A stretch of 64,000 bases of DNA from an uncultured Prevotellaceae bacterium (GTDB taxonomy: Bacteria; Bacteroidota; Bacteroidia; Bacteroidales; Bacteroidaceae): contig CALCEL010000017.1 in the NCBI GenBank assembly GCA_937900485.1, positions 56,818 through 120,817 on the forward strand, written 5' to 3'. The notes beneath the pieces are model-generated. The model made no database searches. It was not told the origin of the DNA and worked only from the letters and a program-made list of their open reading frames with translations. The number at the start of each line of letters is the position of its first letter. Within the stretch, counting starts at the first letter, position 1. The translations under genes and the position numbers were made by a program. Shown in pieces: positions 17,677 to 25,134 of the stretch.

Positions 17677-19653
17677 TTACTTCTTAATTTTCAAGGCAGC
17701 TGGCCCAGTGACGGTAGGTGTCACAGGAATAATATTGCCTTTTTTGTCAAAGGTCAACTTATCGATACACACCTCACGATGAACGCCTGGTCCTCCGAAC
17801 TGACGGTCACGCAAGAAATTACGGTTAATACGGTGGTACACGATATACCACTCATCCTTTCCAGGAACCTGTATCACAGAATTATGCGCTGTTCCGTATA
17901 TCCTGTTAGACGCATCCTGTCTGATAACATTATAATTATTCTCATCGATATTAATAGGACCGAGCGGTGACTTTGACGTACCGTAGCACACGTGATAGTT
18001 AGGGCTTCCAGTATCATCGACAGACCACATGAAATAGTATGTTCCCTTGCGGTAGATGACATAAGCTCCCTCACGGAAAGACCAAGTACTCAGATTACCT
18101 CCCTTAGGAGTCAGATTCACGGCAGTCTCCTTCTTTATTGACATCATGTCGTCGTTAAGCTCAGCGCCAGCCATGAATCCATTACCCCAGTAAAGATAAT
18201 ACTTACCAGACTTTGGATCCTGGAACACATCGACGTCGATAGCCTGTCCGCCACGAGCACCTTCAGGACGTTCAGCGTCCGTCACCATACTATTTTCCGC
18301 AGCAACGAACGGACCCACAGGACTGTCAGACACAGCCACTCCGATCTCTTTGCGGTTTGTCTTAGGATTATGCGCTGAGAAATAGAAGAAATACTTATAT
18401 GCGCCCTTAACCTTACGCTCTATGATACAAGGAGCCCAAGCATTTCCTGATGCCCATTTGACCTGGTCAGACTTAACATCAAGCATTGTGCCCTCATCCT
18501 TCCAGTCCTTGAGATTGTCAGAAGAGAAGACATTAAACTTATAGCCGCCCCATCCAGGAGTGCCGTCAGTAGTACTATATATATAATACTTCTTCGTCTT
18601 ATTTGAGTAAAGAACCTCCGGATCAGCGTGGAAACCAGGTAGGATAGGGTTGCCCTTCTCGCCATACTCATCAAGCAATCTCTGCTTCTCTGCTCGAGTA
18701 ATAGGTATAATCGTACCATGTCTTGGAGTGAACTTTCCCTTTGTCTCTGTATTCTGGACGAACTTGAAAGTCTTCAAATCCTCAGACTTACAGAACTGAT
18801 AATGTCCATTTCCGTAGCAATCATACATTACAATCCATGACTTACCGTCAATAGTCTTACATACACCGACGCCCTCTACAGATTCGTTAGTCTGATCGAC
18901 ATGTTCATTAATGATGTTCCACTTATCAGTCAAGTTCTTAGCGGTTGCTTGAAAGATTCCTCGTCCGGCCTCTGTCTTATAGAAAAGGTGGAACAGTCCG
19001 TCAGCTTCATTATAAACGATGTCACCGTCGATAGTAGCGTTACCAGAATCGAACAAGTATTTCGGTTCACCCTCAAGATCAGTGAAATCCTTATTAGCAT
19101 ACTGGTAATAAATCTTATCATAACCGCCATCAGCCGTCAACAAAGAGTAGAACACCATATATTTGCCTGCTTTACGGTCATAAATAGTCTCTGGAGCCCA
19201 CACACGAGTCACGTTCTTCCATTTGTCAGTGTATCGGGTAGGGAAGTTGATGGCATGATGCTCCCAATTAATCAGGTCTTTAGATTTCATGAGCACGATA
19301 CCTCGGTTGCTTGACCATCCGAGATTAGATTTCATGTCAGTCACTACCATATAGAACGTCTTGCCGTCCTCACAACGGAGAATGTGAGGATCACGCACAC
19401 ACTGCGTATATGCGATTGTATCACTTGAGATGACCGGATTGCCACCGTTCAGTGGAGTGAAATTATAACCGTCGTCACTGAGAGCGTAGCAAATCTGCTC
19501 GTCTTTAGGATCATTACTGTTGAAATAAGTGAAAAGGTACGAGACCATTTCATCGGGATTATCCGACTTGCTGACAGCGTTCGTATTCTGTGCGAAAGCA
19601 CAGCTTAAGAAAGCGCTTAAAGCAGAAGTGAAAAAGATTCTTGAAAATGCCAT
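17677..19653 (-). CDS. Secreted tandem GH43 glycoside hydrolase
   Basis: 658 residues with a signal peptide (ending SCAFAQ). Two five-bladed beta-propeller GH43-like domains are visible. The first (about 30-320) has CVRDPHILR near residue 84 and RVWAPETIYD; the second (about 330-640) has GFHADPEVLY near residue 338, GNAWAPCIIER and GTAHNSVIQV. The family removes arabinose, xylose or galactose units from plant polysaccharides. Which domain is catalytic, and the subfamily, cannot be decided by eye. No SusC/SusD pair or other glycan genes are adjacent, so this is not an obvious polysaccharide-utilisation locus. Confidence 0.85.
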   Translation of the reverse strand: MAFSRIFFTSALSAFLSCAFAQNTNAVSKSDNPDEMVSYLFTYFNSNDPKDEQICYALSDDGYNFTPLNGGNPVISSDTIAYTQCVRDPHILRCEDGKTFYMVVTDMKSNLGWSSNRGIVLMKSKDLINWEHHAINFPTRYTDKWKNVTRVWAPETIYDRKAGKYMVFYSLLTADGGYDKIYYQYANKDFTDLEGEPKYLFDSGNATIDGDIVYNEADGLFHLFYKTEAGRGIFQATAKNLTDKWNIINEHVDQTNESVEGVGVCKTIDGKSWIVMYDCYGNGHYQFCKSEDLKTFKFVQNTETKGKFTPRHGTIIPITRAEKQRLLDEYGEKGNPILPGFHADPEVLYSNKTKKYYIYSTTDGTPGWGGYKFNVFSSDNLKDWKDEGTMLDVKSDQVKWASGNAWAPCIIERKVKGAYKYFFYFSAHNPKTNRKEIGVAVSDSPVGPFVAAENSMVTDAERPEGARGGQAIDVDVFQDPKSGKYYLYWGNGFMAGAELNDDMMSIKKETAVNLTPKGGNLSTWSFREGAYVIYRKGTYYFMWSVDDTGSPNYHVCYGTSKSPLGPINIDENNYNVIRQDASNRIYGTAHNSVIQVPGKDEWYIVYHRINRNFLRDRQFGGPGVHREVCIDKLTFDKKGNIIPVTPTVTGPAALKIKK

Positions 19654-20006
19654 AATCTATTGTAAATATATTAATTAAATCATTTTATTTATCTACTGCA
19701 TTTGCACTGCAGCAAGTCAAAACCATTCATAACGAATAAATCATTTAAAATCCCCCCTGTGAACAATGTTTCGGAAGTGAAATTCCTCACCAATGTCAAG
19801 CATCCATAGAAACAACGAAATGGAAATCAAATCTTTCCTCATTAAATCTAGTCTACACATATGTTGTCTGTACGAGCGAGCCGACTTCAGGTCGAAAAAT
19901 GAAGAGAACGTAACTTAATCCTATATTAAACATACGCCAATCTTGATTACAGACATCCATGTATGAAACAAGTCACATAGATTTATCAGCACTTAATTTC
20001 ATATGA

Positions 20007-20014
20007 CAAAGGTA
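20007..20014 (-). promoter_or_regulatory. Possible -7 box for the GH43 gene
   Basis: TACCTTTG on the minus strand fits TAnnTTTG. No -33 box at the right distance; the nearest TTTG is about 28 nt away. Weak support. Confidence 0.25.
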
Positions 20015-20264
20015 AGGTTTTATATTATCATCTATATAGGCGCAAATTTAAGCAAATTATACGTCCAATACAAAACAGAAAAGATTTTTTTCTAATAAAT
20101 AGGAGAAATAAATTATGCGAATTGAACATAACCATGATTAGAAAATTTTGTCAAGCGTGTAAAATATCTCCGAATAACCATGTGTTTACCATTATCTTGT
20201 ATTAATAAAGAAAAGTATTAGAACAAATGTCTGACACAGTCAACTAGATTATTGAGAAAACAAA

Positions 20265-20333
20265 ACGTGGTTTTTGATTTTTCAGTTTTGAGGAAACAAA
20301 AAGATGCTCCAGATGAAAAATAAAAAACCACGT
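20265..20333. terminator. Long inverted repeat, probable bidirectional terminator after the OmpH-like gene
   Basis: Arms of 20 bp at 20265-20284 and 20314-20333 match at 19 of 20 positions (CGTGGTTTTT against AAAAACCACG). The 29-nt loop contains a smaller GTTT/AAAC dyad. It lies 57 bases past the OmpH-like gene stop. Confidence 0.55.
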
Positions 20334-20389
20334 GTGAAAAAAAATATAATCACTATAGAGTCATTTTTAGGATACAGCAAAATCAGAAT

Positions 20390-21019
20390 TTACTTCTTTT
20401 TGCTGTCATCAGCCTTATCAGCCTTCTTTGTATATCTCTTGTTCAAAGCAGAAACAACCTCCATAGTTATATCATATTTATCGTCAGCATAAAGAACGTT
20501 GTCAATACCGCTTGACTTGCAAAGGATGAAATCATATCCTTTTTGCTTAGCGTAAGACTTGGCGAAGCTCTGAATGGTGTCAGTGAGTGCCTGGAACTCC
20601 TTCTGATAATCCTCCTGCAGAGATGCTGACAGACGTCCCTGTAAATCCTGGATATCCTGCTGAACCTTAGCCAGTCTTGCCTGCTCATTATTATACTGCT
20701 CCTGAGTATACTGATTGCTTTGAGCCTTACGCTGGAACTCCTGTACCTGTGCTGCGAACGACTTGCCCTTCTGTTGTACGGTAGCCTCAGCATTAGCGCG
20801 TTTCTTTGAGAACTCAGCCTCAAGATCCTTACATTTCTCGTACTGGCTTGTCAAAGTATCGATAAGTACAAAAGCGATCTTCAAATTAGACGAATTCACG
20901 TTAGCGGACTTTTTCTCCACCACAGTTTCTTCGTTTTCACCGGACTTATTATTACATGAAGTCAAAGCCATTGTAGCACACATAATCATGCCGCTAACGG
21001 CTATAAGTGTTCTTTTCAT
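20390..21019 (-). CDS. OmpH/Skp-like periplasmic chaperone, lipoprotein form
   Basis: 209 residues. A lipoprotein signal (MALTSCNNK) is followed by a linker to about residue 45 and then the Skp/OmpH domain: IAFVLIDTLTSQYEKCKDLEAEF, a long coiled coil of Gln, Lys and Glu (about 70-150), and the terminal YDFILCKSSGIDNVLYADDKYDIT that closes the beta core. Skp binds unfolded outer-membrane proteins in the periplasm. Lipid anchoring differs from soluble E. coli Skp; such forms are seen in Bacteroidota. The C-terminal tail is lysine-rich. Confidence 0.88.
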   Translation of the reverse strand: MKRTLIAVSGMIMCATMALTSCNNKSGENEETVVEKKSANVNSSNLKIAFVLIDTLTSQYEKCKDLEAEFSKKRANAEATVQQKGKSFAAQVQEFQRKAQSNQYTQEQYNNEQARLAKVQQDIQDLQGRLSASLQEDYQKEFQALTDTIQSFAKSYAKQKGYDFILCKSSGIDNVLYADDKYDITMEVVSALNKRYTKKADKADDSKKK

Positions 21020-21114
21020 TAAATATAGTTTTTAAGTTAAAAAATCTCAAATCATTTGTCTGTCAGTTTTCGTCCTCCACACACCCCACTCACGTCCCAC
21101 AAGTAACCGGAGCC

Positions 21115-21315
21115 TCACTCCTTAACCGCTTTAGTCATGTGACGTTGCGCGTAATCCTGACTTTGTACACATGTCACTCCCCTATCTCTCATGGCCTTAC
21201 TGCTTGACACATGCGTCTTGACAAACCGTCCATTCTTCTTCAGAATGATACGTACGGAAAGAAAAGCGACACAGACCGCAATAATTAACACACAATATAA
21301 AAAAACTTTCAGCAT
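21115..21315 (-). CDS. Small conserved membrane protein
   Basis: 66 residues from the ATG at 21315 (MLKVFLYCVLIIAVCVAFLSV). An in-frame ATG 18 codons upstream lies before the likely promoter box (21347-21354) and is rejected. One membrane helix (3-25) is followed by a basic tail with KKNGRFVKTHVSSSKAMRDRGVTCVQSQDYAQR. I recall near-identical tails with Cys, SQD and Arg in Bacteroides and Prevotella proteins annotated as membrane or secreted proteins. Function unknown. It is followed on the same strand by the OmpH-like gene after 95 bases. Confidence 0.7.
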   Translation of the reverse strand: MLKVFLYCVLIIAVCVAFLSVRIILKKNGRFVKTHVSSSKAMRDRGVTCVQSQDYAQRHMTKAVKE

Positions 21316-21346
21316 TATTTTATAATTTTGTAAGATAAAACAGATG

Positions 21347-21354
21347 CAAATATA
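21347..21354 (-). promoter_or_regulatory. Probable -7 box for the small membrane protein gene
   Basis: TATATTTG on the minus strand, followed by C. The implied leader is about 25 nt, which supports the start at 21315. Confidence 0.4.
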
Positions 21355-21411
21355 ATTGTTCTTATTCACATAATTGAAACAACTTATTTTTTTTAAAATA
21401 AATTAAGATTT

Positions 21412-22845
21412 ATGGAGCCAAAACTAGTATTCGACTATTTCAGTCAAATAAACAAGGTGCCTCGCCCATCTAAGAAAGAGGAAAAGATAATCGCTTTCCT
21501 TCAGCAATGGGCTAAAGATAATGACATAGAGTGCCATGCCGACGAGACGGGAAACCTGCTGATGAGAAAAGGAGCCACACCAGGCATGGAAAACAAAGCC
21601 ACGGTGGTTCTTCAGGGACATATGGACATGGTATGTGAGAAGACCTCAGACTGCAACATCAACTTTGACACCGACCCGATAGAGACATATATCGACGGTG
21701 ACTGGATGCGTGCGAAAGGCACTACCCTTGGCGCTGACGACGGAATCGGAATCGCGCTGGCTATGGCAGCCCTCACCGACAGCAAGATTGAGCATGGACC
21801 GCTTGAATGTCTCTTCACTCGCGACGAGGAGACAGGTTTGACGGGAGCGTTTGCCATCAAACCAGGATTCATGACCGGCAAATACCTCATAAACCTCGAC
21901 TCAGAGGACGAGGGTGAGATTTTCATCGGATGTGCGGGTGGAGCAAACACTGAGGCCACACTTGACGTGGAGACTGAAGACTTGCCAGCCAATTATTTCC
22001 CTGTGCGTCTGTCTATCGACAAACTTCGCGGCGGACACTCCGGTGACGACATAAACAAACACAGACCGAACGCCATAAAGCTGCTCGTCCGCTTCCTTGA
22101 TCAGGCAAGAGAGAAGTACGACATCCGCTTGACCGACATTCAGGGTGGCAACCTTCACAACGCTATCCCAAGACAGGCTGAGGCGGTGATCGCCGTACCT
22201 TTCAAGGACAAAGAGAACATACGTGTTGACTTCAACGTCTTCTCAAGGGAGATTGAGGAGGAGTACCACGATGAGGCGTCGATGACCACACACATGGAAA
22301 GCGAGGAAGCCTCCAGCTGCATACGCAAAGACATCGCCGACAAGTTAATCATGGCTCTCAACGCCGTGGACAACGGCGTCTATGAGATGAGCATCGACCT
22401 GCCGGGGCTCGTGGAGACAAGCAGCAACCTTGCCAGCGTACATCTGGAAGGCGACAAGGTGCGTCTCGTGACGAGTCAACGCTCAAGCATCGACAGTCAG
22501 CGCAAAGCGTTGTCCGCGTCAGTCAGCTCAGCACTCCGACTCGCAGGGTTCGTCACAAAGACCGCTGACGGCTATCCTGGCTGGAAACCTAACGCAGAGT
22601 CAAAATTGCTGAAGATAGCGGTAGACAGTTACAAGAGACTGTTCGGCAAAGAGCCAAAGGTCAAAGCCATACACGCCGGACTGGAATGCGGACTGTTCAG
22701 CGAGAAATACCCTGGCATGGACATGATAAGCTTCGGTCCGACACTGAGAGGAGTACACTCTCCTGACGAGTGTCTGCTCATCCCTACTGTGGACATGGTG
22801 TGGAAACACATAACAGCGATACTCAAAGACATCCCGGAAGATTAA
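21412..22845 (+). CDS. pepD: Aminoacyl-histidine dipeptidase (M20C family)
   Basis: 477 residues, normal for PepD. Metal-site motifs are VVLQGHMDMVCEK, LGADDGIGIALAMA, TRDEETGLTGA, INLDSEDEGE and, near the end, GVHSPDECLL. The lid domain lies between about 200 and 380. The cytosolic enzyme hydrolyses dipeptides such as carnosine and Xaa-His with two zinc ions. Upstream is a poly-A-rich leader. The small membrane protein gene is divergent. Its codons are somewhat more GC-rich than nearby genes (GAC, AAC, CTC). Confidence 0.95.
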   Translation: MEPKLVFDYFSQINKVPRPSKKEEKIIAFLQQWAKDNDIECHADETGNLLMRKGATPGMENKATVVLQGHMDMVCEKTSDCNINFDTDPIETYIDGDWMRAKGTTLGADDGIGIALAMAALTDSKIEHGPLECLFTRDEETGLTGAFAIKPGFMTGKYLINLDSEDEGEIFIGCAGGANTEATLDVETEDLPANYFPVRLSIDKLRGGHSGDDINKHRPNAIKLLVRFLDQAREKYDIRLTDIQGGNLHNAIPRQAEAVIAVPFKDKENIRVDFNVFSREIEEEYHDEASMTTHMESEEASSCIRKDIADKLIMALNAVDNGVYEMSIDLPGLVETSSNLASVHLEGDKVRLVTSQRSSIDSQRKALSASVSSALRLAGFVTKTADGYPGWKPNAESKLLKIAVDSYKRLFGKEPKVKAIHAGLECGLFSEKYPGMDMISFGPTLRGVHSPDECLLIPTVDMVWKHITAILKDIPED

Positions 22846-22909
22846 TTTGACAAGTTTTCTCAATTTATGACATCAAAAAAAAAAACTCACGTCACTTTCT
22901 TGTCAGGTT

Positions 22910-22943
22910 TTTGAGATTACTACATAATTTATTCATAACTTTG
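22910..22943 (+). promoter_or_regulatory. Promoter of prs
   Basis: TTTG at 22910-22913 and TAACTTTG at 22936-22943, spacer 22 nt (slightly long against 19-21). The start would lie about 25 bases before the prs ATG at 22974. Confidence 0.5.
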
Positions 22944-22973
22944 TCGGCAATTACATCAATAAGCATCTAATTT

Positions 22974-23915
22974 ATGAGTGAAAGTAGACCTTTCAAGGTT
23001 TTTTCTGGTACAAAGTCAAGATATCTGGCAGAGCGTATCTGCCAGAGTCTTGGATGTCCACTCGGCAATATGATTATTACTCATTTTGCCGATGGTGAGT
23101 TTGGAGTGTCATTCGAGGAGAGTATCCGTGGTCAAGATGTGTTCCTCGTTCAGTCCACATTCCCTAATAGTGATAACCTTATGGAGTTACTGTTAATGAT
23201 TGATGCGGCGAAAAGAGCTTCTGCGGCAAGCATCATCGCAGTCATCCCGTATTTCGGTTGGGCGCGTCAGGACCGCAAAGACAAACCAAGAGTGAGCATC
23301 GGTGCGAAACTCGTAGCCGACTTGCTGAGCGTAGCGGGCATTGACCGTCTTATTACTATGGATTTACATGCTGACCAGATCCAGGGTTTCTTCAATGTGC
23401 CTGTAGACCACCTTTACGGCTCATTGGTGACATTGCCTTACATAGAGTCTCTTCAGCTCAAGGATCTCGTAATTGCCACACCAGACGTCGGCGGTTCAAA
23501 GCGCGCCGCCCTGTTCTCAAAGAAACTGGGATGTCCGCTCGTCTTATGTAACAAGACAAGAGCTCGCGCCAACGTAGTGAGCACCATCCAAATTATCGGT
23601 GACGTCAAAGGCAAGAACGTGGTTCTCGTCGATGACATGGTGGACACCGCAGGCACAATCACATGTGCTGCCGACGAGATGATGAAAGCCGGCGCCAAAA
23701 GCGTAAGAGCTGTGGCCAGCCACTGTGTGATGAGCGACCCTGCAAGCGACAGAGTAACGTCATCATGCCTTGAGGAAATCGTGTTCACTGACAGTATTCC
23801 TTACGCACACAAGTGCTCTAAGGTCAGACAGCTCTCTGTTGCGGACATGTTCGCAAAAGCCATCAAGTGCGTAAGCACTAAGTCATCTGTGAGCGACGCG
23901 TTCGACTTCTTTTAA
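22974..23915 (+). CDS. prs: Ribose-phosphate pyrophosphokinase (PRPP synthase)
   Basis: 313 residues. Motifs include FADGEFGVSFEESIRGQDVFLVQS, PYFGWARQDRKDKPR, the metal-binding DLHADQIQGFF and the PRPP loop VVLVDDMVDTAGTI. The enzyme makes PRPP from ribose 5-phosphate and ATP for nucleotide, NAD, His and Trp synthesis. It has its own promoter and a strong terminator, so it is monocistronic. Confidence 0.97.
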   Translation: MSESRPFKVFSGTKSRYLAERICQSLGCPLGNMIITHFADGEFGVSFEESIRGQDVFLVQSTFPNSDNLMELLLMIDAAKRASAASIIAVIPYFGWARQDRKDKPRVSIGAKLVADLLSVAGIDRLITMDLHADQIQGFFNVPVDHLYGSLVTLPYIESLQLKDLVIATPDVGGSKRAALFSKKLGCPLVLCNKTRARANVVSTIQIIGDVKGKNVVLVDDMVDTAGTITCAADEMMKAGAKSVRAVASHCVMSDPASDRVTSSCLEEIVFTDSIPYAHKCSKVRQLSVADMFAKAIKCVSTKSSVSDAFDFF

Positions 23916-23949
23916 TCACAACAAGAAGACATAACACTTACATATTAGC

Positions 23950-23985
23950 AAAAAAGAGGAATGGAACCTACCATTCCTCTTTTTT
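23950..23985. terminator. Terminator of prs
   Basis: Perfect 15-bp stem AAAAAAGAGGAATGG (23950-23964) / CCATTCCTCTTTTTT (23971-23985), loop 6 nt. The T run serves prs on the plus strand; the A run gives a mirror T tract on the minus strand. Confidence 0.85.
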
Positions 23986-24308
23986 CGTATATATCCAACC
24001 TTGCTCTCAAACACAAAGGAATGTTTCCAGAGAAAGACATCCCAATTCTCAATGCATGTTATAGACATCTGACGATTGTACATCTCTGGATTTCCGGCTC
24101 TGCTAATCGCCTTTTCCACACATTAAACCACCATATCACCACACGTTATCAGTCTAAGTCCCGATGAGATTTCATATATGTTTCTTGTCAAACAAAAATT
24201 GCGAACAAACGTGCAATTCGTATTATTCACTTTCATTTATGACGTATTGCTTACTATTTTATCAAATAAAATACACTCAATTCTTAATATTAACACACAT
24301 TTCTCAAA

Positions 24309-24339
24309 TGTTAAAAACCGGTTTTAACAGTTTTAACAG
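24309..24339. promoter_or_regulatory. Palindrome plus direct repeat in a gene-free gap
   Basis: TGTTAAAA and TTTTAACA flank ACCGG (24309-24329). The decamer GTTTTAACAG then recurs at once (24321-24330 and 24330-24339, sharing one base). This resembles a binding site with an added half-site. There is no gene nearby to assign it to. Confidence 0.3.
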
Positions 24340-24558
24340 CCTGCGTTTTTCCGCCACAAAGACAGTCTCAACACTCTTTTCTTTTGAAGGTCACGAATGG
24401 CAAAAAAAAATAAGATTTTAAAGCAATCATTAGAAAAACATGGAATTTTAGCTGGCGTGTGAACATACGATGAAGTGACGAATATTTTGTCTCTAAGACC
24501 ACCACACTTCAAACAGCAGTACGCACACCTGAAAGGCACCTGACACACACATAACGAG

Positions 24559-24860
24559 AAGGTGGAAAAACGAACAATCTGAGGCATCACAAAATTTCCC
24601 ATGCCTATTTTTTGATAAAAACAGGCTAACTTACTGACAATCTGAAAACAAGGAGTTAAAAAAAACTCAAGTCTCTTTTTTGAAATTCATAGGTTAGGAT
24701 ATACACAACAAACAGGTCTGCAGTTTCAAAAATCCTAACCTGAACTTTTCAATGTCCTAACCTAAGATTTTCAGACGCCGAATAAGCTATGGCAAATCTT
24801 CAGAATCCATTTTTTCACTGACAGACATCAACGGTAAAAAGAGAAGTTTCGGACAACAAA
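24559..24860 (+). repeat. Dispersed ~300-bp intergenic repeat, copy B
   Basis: Aligns throughout with copies A (reversed) and C. The 19-nt units are TGAAATTCATAGGTTAGGA (24681-24699) and the inverted TCCTAACCTGAACTTTTCA (24733-24751) and TCCTAACCTAAGATTTTCA (24755-24773). Shared blocks include CAAACAGGTCTGCAG and CAGACGCCGAATAAG. The terminal palindrome is degraded here. It sits between the convergent prs and 1301-residue enzyme genes. Confidence 0.85.
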
Positions 24861-25081
24861 TAAATACGAAAAATTGCACAGTCATTTAACTGTTTTATCT
24901 CATTGAAAGACAAGCATTCATATCATCCAATTCAGTCCAAGAACGACATTAGTCCTGTCACGCCAATCAGCATTCTTGACCATAAAATCATGTATCCAAG
25001 AAACAATGCGTTCCAAACACATCATTATATGTATCAACTTAATTGTGTTTTTGGCGAGACATACAGCAAAGTACAAAAATA

Positions 25082-25110
25082 ATGGATGCGACATTATCAG
25101 CCGCATCCAT
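25082..25110 (-). terminator. Terminator of the 1301-residue enzyme gene
   Basis: Perfect 9-bp stem ATGGATGCG / CGCATCCAT with an 11-nt loop, followed on the minus strand by ATTATTTTTG. Confidence 0.65.
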
Positions 25111-25134
25111 CTTACAAGTTATCGTCAGAGCAAT

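Larger units (their letters stand above)
19654..20389. other. Gene-free, very AT-rich gap of 736 bp upstream of the GH43 gene
   Basis: No credible coding frame. A minus-strand TACCTTTG box lies at 20007-20014, which would give the GH43 gene a leader of about 350 nt. A long inverted repeat lies at 20265-20333. Otherwise nothing recognised. Confidence 0.6.
23916..25134. other. Gene-free gap of 1.2 kb holding repeat copy B
   Basis: It contains the prs terminator, an odd dyad at 24309-24339, repeat copy B (24559-24860) and the terminator of the 1301-residue enzyme gene. A 21-codon frame at 24397-24462 (starting MAKKNKILKQ) has lysine-rich, protein-like content but no downstream continuation. It may be a gene relic. 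Confidence 0.6.

Noticed and set aside
20304..20492. 62-codon frame running into the OmpH-like gene
   Set aside because: Begins inside the inverted repeat and lies antisense to a clear gene.
24918..25106. 62-codon minus-strand frame ending LGLNWMI
   Set aside because: It looks faintly protein-like, but it overlaps the terminator of the 1301-residue enzyme gene and has no start context or known family.
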